From an uncultured Veillonella sp. (GTDB lineage: Bacteria; Bacillota_C; Negativicutes; Veillonellales; Veillonellaceae): a DNA stretch of 6,547 bases. Positions 1 through 4,277 of the stretch are shown here, one piece after another. The notes beneath the pieces are model-generated. The model ran no database searches, was not told where the DNA came from, and saw nothing but the letters and a program-made list of their open reading frames with translations. Each line of letters begins with the position of its first letter. The first letter of the stretch is position 1. The stretch covers positions 1-6,547 of the forward strand of contig CAAFRK010000136.1 of the NCBI GenBank assembly GCA_900765235.1, read 5' to 3'. Made by a program: the position numbers and the translations under genes.

Positions 1-1
1 A

Positions 2-820
2 ATCTTACGCACATCAGATCATCACGACGCGAATATTACAAAAGATTTTCCTTCTGGTACAGCATTGCGTAAACTTATAACAAATATGGCTACAGGTAGT
101 AACAATTGTAATAAAAATAGTATCTACACTTCTACAGATATAGATACAACGACCAGTGCAAGTACAAATACAAATACAAATACAAATACAACTTCAAATT
201 CAAATTCAACTGCAACTACATTAACAAAATTAAATACACTAAATAGTAAAATAGAGTTACAACTTCAGTCAATCATTCCTAAGACTATTGCAGACGATAT
301 GACTAATATAATTTCTAATGGTGCTTATGTAAACTATAACCGCTACTATGATATGGTCCATACCTTAAGTCGTCGTACTTCAACTAAGGAGCTAGAAAGC
401 TTTGGAGAGTTCAGTGAAGGCATTGAACACTTATGGTCCAAAGCGGCCCAACAACCTACGTGGGACCTGGTTATGAAGCAAATAAAATCAAAGCGCTATA
501 CCTATGCCCGTTTACAACGAATGGGAGCCTATCTCACCTTAGGAATACAAAAAGATTTACTACAAAGTGCTATACAGGAATCGCCACAATATGCTCGTTT
601 ACTGGCCTTCAACGATAGAGGTCGTCAATGGCTTCGAAATGATTTTGAAATACCACTTATTCAAAAATGGGCCAAAGCACCTAATGAATTAAATACGTTG
701 GGACAAACGATGCATCAAATTGATACATTAGCTACAGATATACAAGCCTTATGCTTACATAATGAAGTTAAACGAATGGGTCATATGGACTACACCTATA
801 CGCCACAATACATAAAATAA
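2..820 (+). CDS. tmcAL: tRNA(Met) cytidine acetate ligase TmcAL, 3' part (5' end outside window)
   Basis: TmcAL (formerly YlbM, DUF795) is a cytoplasmic enzyme that uses ATP and acetate to make N4-acetylcytidine at the wobble base of elongator tRNA-Met. The reading frame is open from base 2, so 272 residues of a longer protein (family about 400) are visible. The N-terminal nucleotidyltransferase HxGH region lies outside. Visible are the end of that fold, PSGTALRK (fragment residues 17-24, the S-x-T-x-[IL]-R motif), then SEGIEHL (about 138-144), and the diagnostic KRYTYARLQRM (about 164-174) and ARLLAFNDRGRQWL (about 198-211). A TTG at 65 falls inside the conserved SGTALRK motif, so it is not the start. 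Between the motif and the IIPKTIADDM segment lies an insert of about 50 residues rich in Thr, Asn and Ser, where relatives have a short linker. The gene converges with pyrR. Family assignment rests on remembered motifs and is fairly secure. Confidence 0.87.
   Translation: MLRTSDHHDANITKDFPSGTALRKLITNMATGSNNCNKNSIYTSTDIDTTTSASTNTNTNTNTTSNSNSTATTLTKLNTLNSKIELQLQSIIPKTIADDMTNIISNGAYVNYNRYYDMVHTLSRRTSTKELESFGEFSEGIEHLWSKAAQQPTWDLVMKQIKSKRYTYARLQRMGAYLTLGIQKDLLQSAIQESPQYARLLAFNDRGRQWLRNDFEIPLIQKWAKAPNELNTLGQTMHQIDTLATDIQALCLHNEVKRMGHMDYTYTPQYIK
164..211 (+). repeat. In-frame hexanucleotide repeat in tmcAL
   Basis: There are eight consecutive 6-bp units in register with the codons: ACAAAT four times, ACAACT, TCAAAT twice, and TCAACT. 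They encode alternating Thr-Asn, then Ser-Asn (TNTNTNTNTTSNSNST). Because the unit is two codons long, copy-number change alters the length of the protein linker without shifting the frame. The tract lies in a longer Thr/Ser/Asn-rich stretch (about 105-240) that departs from the rest of the gene in composition. Confidence 0.93.
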
Positions 821-851
821 GCAGAACTACAATCTGGTAGAAACATTCTGC
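821..851 (+). other. Imperfect hairpin directly after tmcAL stop
   Basis: GCAGAA (821-826) pairs with TTCTGC (846-851), and inside it CTAC (827-830) pairs with GTAG (837-840), leaving a 6-nt loop and a 5-nt bulge. It starts at the base after the tmcAL stop codon. No T-run follows, so it is not a convincing intrinsic terminator. It may be a 3'-end structure for tmcAL mRNA, or chance. Confidence 0.3.
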
Positions 852-918
852 ACATAAATATAAGAGTCAAATAATTTAATTTTATTAAGTTAATCATCTT
901 ATTATATAGTAATACTCA

Positions 919-970
919 AAAAGAAGAAGGGGTTACAATACAGATTATTCCTGTATTGTAACCCCTTCTT
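919..970 (-). terminator. Intrinsic terminator of the lspA-rluD-pyrR operon, overlapping the pyrR 3' end
   Basis: The two 20-nt arms at 924-943 and 951-970 are perfectly complementary, with a 7-nt loop (944-950). On the minus strand the stem is followed by CTTTTTGAG, a T-rich tail. The upstream arm (951-970) is pyrR coding sequence, and the pyrR stop codon TAA sits in the loop at 947-945. On the plus strand the hairpin is followed by CACCATCC, with no T-run. It may still mark the end of convergent tmcAL transcripts, but the tail fits pyrR. Confidence 0.85.
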
Positions 971-1466
971 CACCATCCAGATCAGCGACGGCAACGCGTA
1001 CACTTTCAAGATGCGATGTAGGAATATTGTTACCTACATAGTCAGCTCGTATAGGCAATTCACGATGACCACGATCGACGAGGACGGCCAATTGAATAGA
1101 TCTTGGTCTGCCAGCCGTCATTAATGCATTTAAAGCAGCACGAATAGTACGGCCCGTATACAAAACATCATCTACAAGAATAATTGTCTTTTCCGTTGTA
1201 TCAATCGTACACGGTTCCCCCTCTTTAGGACGAGCATCACGATCATCACGATACACTGCAACATTCAAAGACTCACAATCAATATGAATACCTTCTATAC
1301 GCTCAATTTCCGCTTGTAAACGTTTTGCCAAAATGACACCACGCCGTTCAATACCTACAATTAACGCATTAGATAAACCTTTATTGCGTTCTAAAATTTC
1401 ATGACTAATACGACGAATCGCACGCATTATAGCGTCTTGATCCATTAATAAGCGTTTCTTTTCCAT
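945..1466 (-). CDS. pyrR: Bifunctional pyr operon regulator / uracil phosphoribosyltransferase PyrR
   Basis: PyrR binds UMP and the leader RNA of pyrimidine genes to promote attenuation, and has weak uracil phosphoribosyltransferase activity (uracil + PRPP to UMP). The 173 residues match the usual length of about 180. The type I PRTase PRPP-binding loop is I95-T107 (IILVDDVLYTGRT). Other family signatures are ERNKG (26-30), GIERRG (38-43), YRDD (72-75) and VDRGHRELPIRADYVG (130-145), followed by NIPTS (147-151). The ATG at 1466 is preceded by AAGGGCG (1478-1472). It is the last gene of the lspA-rluD-pyrR set, 93 bp after rluD. In Bacillus this order continues into pyrP/pyrB, but here a terminator follows immediately and the next gene (tmcAL) is on the other strand, so any regulated pyr genes are elsewhere. 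Identification is very secure; the regulatory role is inferred from the family. Confidence 0.97.
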   Translation of the reverse strand: MEKKRLLMDQDAIMRAIRRISHEILERNKGLSNALIVGIERRGVILAKRLQAEIERIEGIHIDCESLNVAVYRDDRDARPKEGEPCTIDTTEKTIILVDDVLYTGRTIRAALNALMTAGRPRSIQLAVLVDRGHRELPIRADYVGNNIPTSHLESVRVAVADLDGEEGVTIQE

Positions 1467-1481
1467 ATATACGCCCTTACA

Positions 1482-1500
1482 GCATAGGATTGTTCTATGC
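1482..1500 (-). promoter_or_regulatory. Small hairpin just upstream of the pyrR ribosome binding site
   Basis: In the rluD-pyrR gap, GCATAG (minus strand, 1500-1495) pairs with CTATGC (1487-1482) around a 7-nt loop, ending three bases before the AAGGGCG Shine-Dalgarno. No T-run follows, so it is not a terminator. The conserved PyrR-binding loop seen in Bacillus pyr attenuators is not recognisable. A role in pyrR translation is possible but unsupported. Confidence 0.3.
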
Positions 1501-1559
1501 CCCTATATCCAAATAAGTAGTAAAAATAAGTACTTAAACAATCAATGTAAACATTTAGA

Positions 1560-2483
1560 CTATTTTCGTTTATCTTCACGGTAGGTCTTAGCAAATTCTA
1601 AGCACGCCTCAAAATCAGCTGGTACCGGTGCTTCAAAGTGCATTTCTTCACCTGTAATAGGATGTTTAACATCTAACGATTTAGAATGTAATGCTTGCCC
1701 TTCTATAGGAAAATCCATACGTCTATATCCATAAAATGGGTCATTAACAACAGGATGTCCAATATGAGCAAAGTGAACACGAATTTGATGGGTTCTGCCA
1801 GTCTCCAAATTACATTCAACCAATGTTTGATGACCATAACGCTCCAATACTTTAAAATGTGTTACTGCATCTTTACTGTTTTCAAAGACAACAGCCATTT
1901 TCATACGGTCCTTAGGATGGCGTCCAATAGGCGCCTTTATAGTCCCCTTTTCTTCTACAATATTGCCTTGTACTAGCGCCCAGTACGTACGTCTTGCAGA
2001 ATGTGCTTTTACTTGTTCTGCTAAACCAATATGCGCTGCATCATTTTTTGCCACCATCATAACGCCAGACGTATCTTTATCTAAGCGATGCACAATACCT
2101 GGCCTAATTTCACCATTAATGCCTGATAGGTCCTTACAATGGAATAATAGAGCATTTACAAGGGTTCCAGAATAATTTCCTACTGCAGGGTGCACCACCA
2201 TGCCACGAGGTTTATTAACAATAACAATATCGTGATCTTCGTATAAATAATCTAAAGGGATATCCTCAGGTTTAACCTCAATCGATTCAGGCTCTGGGAT
2301 TTCTACATGAATTACGGTATCAGGTGTAAGCCGAAGATTAGCCTTCCCTACTTTACCACCTACTGTAACATGACCACCTTTAATTAAACTTTGAATATAG
2401 CTACGAGATCCTTCCATCTGTTCAGTTAAAAATACATCTAGTCTCATGCCTTCTTGCTCAGCACTTACAATATATTCATTCAT
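1560..2483 (-). CDS. rluD: RluD-family ribosomal large subunit pseudouridine synthase (RluA superfamily)
   Basis: It isomerises uridines to pseudouridine in 23S rRNA; RluD proper modifies helix 69 (U1911/1915/1917 in E. coli). The protein has 307 residues, typical for the family. Residues 1-60 form an S4 RNA-binding domain (MRLDVFL at 13-19, SRSYIQSLIKGGHVTV at 26-41). The catalytic domain starts near 75 and contains NKPRGMVVHP (90-99), then GIVHRLDKDTSG (129-140) with predicted catalytic Asp135. LETGRTHQIRVH (226-237) and ALHS (264-267) follow. The ATG at 2483 has AGAGGA at 2496-2491, 7 nt away. It lies between lspA and pyrR with gaps of 86 and 93 bp, and these genes are probably cotranscribed. 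Many Firmicutes carry several RluA-type paralogues, so the exact rRNA target is not certain; the lspA-rluD-pyrR context favours the RluD (Bacillus YlyB) orthologue. Confidence 0.93.
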   Translation of the reverse strand: MNEYIVSAEQEGMRLDVFLTEQMEGSRSYIQSLIKGGHVTVGGKVGKANLRLTPDTVIHVEIPEPESIEVKPEDIPLDYLYEDHDIVIVNKPRGMVVHPAVGNYSGTLVNALLFHCKDLSGINGEIRPGIVHRLDKDTSGVMMVAKNDAAHIGLAEQVKAHSARRTYWALVQGNIVEEKGTIKAPIGRHPKDRMKMAVVFENSKDAVTHFKVLERYGHQTLVECNLETGRTHQIRVHFAHIGHPVVNDPFYGYRRMDFPIEGQALHSKSLDVKHPITGEEMHFEAPVPADFEACLEFAKTYREDKRK

Positions 2484-2511
2484 CCTCTATTCCTCTTTGA
2501 GTCAAGTATAA

Positions 2512-2540
2512 GATATATATTTATTGACGAATCAAGTCAA
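2512..2540 (-). promoter_or_regulatory. Possible internal promoter for rluD-pyrR
   Basis: On the minus strand TTGACT (2540-2535) is followed after 17 bp by TATATC (2517-2512), placing a start about 20 nt upstream of the rluD ribosome binding site. The -10 match is only moderate. The -35 overlaps a 6-bp inverted repeat (ATTGAC at 2523-2528 and GTCAAT at 2536-2541). In such AT-rich DNA this could be chance; if real, it would supplement the lspA promoter. Confidence 0.33.
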
Positions 2541-2569
2541 TGATTTATAAAGAGCCCTAATAATGAAAG

Positions 2570-3010
2570 CTATTCATGGTCCTCTTTCAATGAAAACAAA
2601 TAAAATACAACAAAAGCTACACCTATACAAATACCAATATCTGCCACATTAAAAATAGGCCATACACGAAAATCAAAAAAGTCCACTACCCCATGAATCA
2701 TGTATCGGTCAATGCCATTACCAATTGCACCTGCGACTAATAAGGCGGATCCGATTTGCAAAGTCCAATGGCCCTTAGCTAATCGCTTCCAATAAAAAGC
2801 ACAAACAGCTAATAGAACAAAAGCTACTAGTAAGAAAAACCATCGTTGATTCGCTAACATGCCAAAGGCTGCACCGCGATTAATAATATAGGTAAGATGA
2901 AATACATTAGGAATAACAGGTAAAGATTCACCTAACAAAAAATGATTCATTACATAATATTTAGTTAATTGGTCCAATAATAACCAAATGATAAGTACTG
3001 TATAAAACAA
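2570..3010 (-). CDS. lspA: Lipoprotein signal peptidase (signal peptidase II)
   Basis: LspA is an inner-membrane aspartyl protease that removes the signal peptide of prolipoproteins before the lipid-modified cysteine. The 146 residues are slightly shorter than the usual 150-165. Four membrane segments are visible (about 3-20, 57-74, 84-101, 120-140). Family motifs are LDQLTK (12-17), NRGAAFG (44-50), GNGIDR (97-102) and FNVAD (120-124); Asp101 and Asp124 are the expected catalytic pair. The start is a TTG at 3010, chosen because AAGGGAG (3023-3017) lies 6 nt before it and no ATG or GTG lies in frame nearby upstream. It is the first gene of the lspA-rluD-pyrR unit, with its promoter about 40 bp upstream. 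Identification is secure. Confidence 0.96.
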   Translation of the reverse strand: MFYTVLIIWLLLDQLTKYYVMNHFLLGESLPVIPNVFHLTYIINRGAAFGMLANQRWFFLLVAFVLLAVCAFYWKRLAKGHWTLQIGSALLVAGAIGNGIDRYMIHGVVDFFDFRVWPIFNVADIGICIGVAFVVFYLFSLKEDHE

Positions 3011-3016
3011 GATTAA

Positions 3017-3023
3017 CTCCCTT
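3017..3023 (-). promoter_or_regulatory. Ribosome binding site fixing the TTG start of lspA
   Basis: The Shine-Dalgarno AAGGGAG is followed by 6 nt (TTAATC) and then TTG. It is the only well-placed ribosome binding site near the 5' end of the frame, so it supports the non-ATG start. Confidence 0.8.
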
Positions 3024-3049
3024 ACTATAATATAAGTCTTAATAGTCCT

Positions 3050-3078
3050 ATTATACTAAGTTACGCAAATTTAGGCAA
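3050..3078 (-). promoter_or_regulatory. Sigma-70-type promoter of the lspA-rluD-pyrR operon
   Basis: TTGCCT (3078-3073), a 17-bp spacer and a perfect TATAAT (3055-3050) give a start near 3043 and a leader of about 33 nt before lspA. The -35 lies just past the T-run of the ferredoxin terminator. A 14-bp palindrome, TAATAG-TC-CTATTA (3040-3053), overlaps the -10 and the start site and could be an operator, though nothing else supports that. Confidence 0.75.
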
Positions 3079-3080
3079 AA

Positions 3081-3103
3081 TAAAAAGCCCCTCAATGAGG
3101 GGC
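3081..3103 (-). terminator. Intrinsic terminator of the ferredoxin gene
   Basis: GCCCCTC (minus strand, 3103-3097) pairs with GAGGGGC (3093-3087) around a 3-nt loop, followed on the minus strand by TTTTTATTTT. It lies 15 nt after the ferredoxin stop codon. The plus strand also has a T-rich tail (GTGTTTTATTT), but there is no plus-strand gene that needs it. Confidence 0.9.
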
Positions 3104-3118
3104 GTGTTTTATTTGTGA

Positions 3119-3283
3119 TTACTCAGCGGAAATTACAGAAACTGGGCAAACGGATTCGCAAGAACCGCAATCGATGCAAGCATCGCCAATTTCGTATTTA
3201 GTTTCGCCTTCAGTAATGCAGGAAACTGGGCAAACAGATGCGCAAGAACCACATTTAATGCAACCATCAGCAATAACTCTCAT
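3119..3283 (-). CDS. 2[4Fe-4S] clostridial-type ferredoxin
   Basis: This is a small cytoplasmic electron carrier of low potential, serving enzymes such as pyruvate:ferredoxin oxidoreductase and hydrogenase in anaerobes. From the chosen start it has 54 residues, the classic size. Two CxxCxxCxxxCP motifs are present: Cys8, 11, 14, 18 and Cys36, 39, 42, 46; the last cysteine of each binds the other cluster. Cys22 is an extra non-ligand cysteine. The two halves are offset by exactly 28 residues and are also alike in DNA (3138-3180 and 3222-3264), reflecting the ancient internal duplication. The ATG at 3283 is preferred over upstream in-frame codons because GGAGG (3296-3292) lies 8 nt before it and the protein then starts MRVIADGC, as in relatives. 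It is monocistronic, with its own promoter and terminator. Specific redox partners cannot be told from the sequence. Confidence 0.95.
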   Translation of the reverse strand: MRVIADGCIKCGSCASVCPVSCITEGETKYEIGDACIDCGSCESVCPVSVISAE

Positions 3284-3291
3284 AATTAGGA

Positions 3292-3296
3292 CCTCC
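3292..3296 (-). promoter_or_regulatory. Ribosome binding site deciding the ferredoxin start
   Basis: GGAGG lies 8 nt before the ATG at 3283. An open frame continues upstream to 3313 (adding MIYILMEVLI), but that extension contains the Shine-Dalgarno itself and is not ferredoxin-like, so the shorter start is chosen. Confidence 0.85.
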
Positions 3297-3361
3297 ATCA
3301 AAATATAGATCAAAACTTTTTATTATCATTTAGAAAGGCACTTGCCTCAACTTATGTTCTC

Positions 3362-3390
3362 ATTATCACACAGTTCTTTTTGAAAGTCAA
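3362..3390 (-). promoter_or_regulatory. Strong sigma-70-type promoter of the ferredoxin gene
   Basis: TTGACT (3390-3385), a 17-bp spacer and GATAAT (3367-3362) preceded by TGT, which gives an extended -10 (TGnGATAAT). The start would be near 3355, leaving a leader of about 70 nt. The leader holds a small hairpin (AGGC/GCCT around a 4-nt loop, 3336-3347). This is one of the best promoter matches in the window, as expected for an abundant electron carrier. Confidence 0.8.
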
Positions 3391-3666
3391 ATGAAAATGA
3401 TAAAAAATTATATAATATTTTGCATAATAATTGTTCCTTTTTATCATAAAAAGCCTATATTTATATGTATTTTGATATTTCTTTTCATTTATGTAATTGA
3501 GTTTAATAATCAATAATTGAGAATGCACTAATTATCATTTCAATTAAAATACGTACTATTATACTAGGAATTCAATTATCAATATTTATTATCATAAAAA
3601 CTATTTTTTTATTACAACAGATTTAACGCTTATCTATATTTTAATCTAACATATAAACTTCACTCT
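3391..3666 (-). other. Gene-free, very AT-rich intergenic stretch
   Basis: No plausible gene lies on either strand between the ferredoxin promoter and the SemiSWEET terminator. The DNA is strongly AT-rich with many A- and T-runs. It contains repeated TTATCAT/ATTATCA words (3441-3447, 3532-3538, 3590-3596), two AATTGAG copies (3497-3503, 3516-3522) and one perfect 17-bp palindrome (listed separately). This could be an upstream activating region for the ferredoxin promoter, or simply relaxed intergenic DNA. No RNA gene or terminator is recognised. Confidence 0.6.
3437..3453. promoter_or_regulatory. Perfect 8-1-8 palindrome upstream of the ferredoxin promoter
   Basis: CTTTTTAT-C-ATAAAAAG is fully symmetric and lies 47 bp upstream of the ferredoxin -35. 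The geometry resembles binding sites of small dimeric regulators, but it does not match a consensus I can name. It could also be a chance product of AT-rich DNA. Confidence 0.3.
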
Positions 3667-3695
3667 AAAAAAGGCCGAATCATACGATTCGACCT
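3667..3695 (-). terminator. Intrinsic terminator of the SemiSWEET gene
   Basis: On the minus strand AGGTCGAATC (3695-3686) pairs with GATTCGGCCT (3681-3672) around a 4-nt loop (GTAT), followed by TTTTTT. The one non-Watson-Crick position is a G-U wobble on the minus-strand RNA but a C-A mismatch on the plus strand, which fixes the direction. It lies about 80 nt after the stop codon. A near-copy lies at 4211-4245. Confidence 0.92.
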
Positions 3696-3774
3696 CATTT
3701 ATATTTATAAAGTAAAGTAATATCTTTACTATTATTCACTATATAACAATAATACTATTTTTTTCTTATAGCAC

Positions 3775-4038
3775 TTAGAAAGATGTTAAGAATGTTAGTG
3801 TACCTAAAATAACGCCTGCAAGGTTTGGTACGATTAAAATATAATCACGTTTAGGTGATTTTGTCCAACCATATAATACCCAGATCAAACAGGATACTGC
3901 TGCAAATAATGGTTGCCATGGTTGACTAGGTTGACCATGAAGATTAGCAATTATTTGTGGGATATAGGCTAAAAATACAAATACACCAATAAATGCACCA
4001 ATAGAACCAACTAACATGTTAAATCTTTCTTTTGTCAT
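3775..4038 (-). CDS. SemiSWEET-family sugar transporter (PQ-loop / MtN3-like)
   Basis: SemiSWEETs are three-helix inner-membrane proteins that form homodimers and move sugars down their gradient. The 87 residues are the normal length. Three membrane segments are visible (about 8-30, 44-58, 67-86). The PQ motif is YIPQI (25-29), followed by CLIWVLYGW (50-58) and IVPNLAGVILG (69-79), where Pro71-Asn72 matches the conserved PN pair near the substrate pocket. The ATG at 4038 has a near-perfect AGGAGGT (4050-4044) at good spacing. It appears monocistronic, with its own promoter (4086-4115) and a terminator at 3667-3695. The substrate is unknown. Veillonella is generally described as a poor sugar user, so a sugar role would be notable if the genus assignment is right. 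The family call is secure. Confidence 0.92.
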   Translation of the reverse strand: MTKERFNMLVGSIGAFIGVFVFLAYIPQIIANLHGQPSQPWQPLFAAVSCLIWVLYGWTKSPKRDYILIVPNLAGVILGTLTFLTSF

Positions 4039-4085
4039 AGATGACCTCCTTATTCAACATTACATTATTATATCTTACACAATAT

Positions 4086-4115
4086 ACTATATCATATTTT
4101 TTTCGATGTAGTCAA
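4086..4115 (-). promoter_or_regulatory. Promoter of the SemiSWEET gene
   Basis: TTGACT (4115-4110), an 18-bp spacer containing an A-run, and TATAGT (4091-4086) preceded by TGA (extended -10). The start would be near 4079, about 40 nt before the ATG at 4038. Confidence 0.72.
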
Positions 4116-4161
4116 TTGTGTAAAATTAATCATGCAAATTAGTTTAATTCATATTGCTTTT

Positions 4162-4181
4162 GATTACACTTATATGTAATC
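4162..4181. promoter_or_regulatory. Inverted repeat upstream of the SemiSWEET promoter
   Basis: GATTACA (4162-4168) and TGTAATC (4175-4181) form a perfect 7-bp inverted repeat with a 6-bp spacer. It lies 47 bp upstream of the SemiSWEET -35, between that promoter and the terminator of the preceding transporter gene. Position and symmetry would suit a dimeric activator, but the regulator is unknown. Confidence 0.35.
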
Positions 4182-4210
4182 TATATTAAAATCATATAGG
4201 CTAAAATCAT

Positions 4211-4245
4211 AAAAAACGAGGCCGAATCTTACGATTCGACCTCGT
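4211..4245 (-). terminator. Intrinsic terminator of the DASS transporter gene
   Basis: On the minus strand ACGAGGTCGAATC (4245-4233) pairs with GATTCGGCCTCGT (4228-4216) around a GTAA loop (a GNRA-type tetraloop), followed by TTTTT. One G-U wobble is proper only on the minus strand. It lies 32 nt after the stop codon at 4278. The core is nearly identical to the terminator at 3667-3695. Confidence 0.94.
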
Positions 4246-4277
4246 ATGTGCTTTATAGTAGAGTAACCTATCCCCTA

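Noticed and set aside
65..820. A complete plus-strand gene starting at the TTG at 65
   Set aside because: The frame is open to base 2, and the codons before 65 (with PSGTA) belong to the conserved TmcAL motif, so the gene is 5'-truncated by the window and the TTG is internal.
1467..1559. PyrR-responsive attenuator in the rluD-pyrR gap
   Set aside because: There is a small hairpin, but no terminator T-run, no alternative antiterminator pairing and no recognisable PyrR-binding loop.
1695..2175. Plus-strand reading frames opposite rluD
   Set aside because: They are antisense shadows of a strongly supported gene, with no ribosome binding sites or recognisable protein features.
3284..3313. Ten-residue N-terminal extension of the ferredoxin
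   Set aside because: The extension overlaps the GGAGG ribosome binding site, and the resulting residues are not found in 2[4Fe-4S] ferredoxins.
3510..3600. Fur-like boxes built from ATTATCA/TGATAAT words
   Set aside because: No pair has the 7-1-7 spacing of a Fur box. For example, TGAGAAT and ATTATCA near 3518-3538 are 6 bp apart, and such words are frequent by chance in DNA this AT-rich.
3711..3730. Inverted repeat AGTAAAG/CTTTACT after the SemiSWEET gene
   Set aside because: It is a 7-bp AT-rich stem without a T-run, upstream of the real terminator at 3667-3695, and most likely chance.
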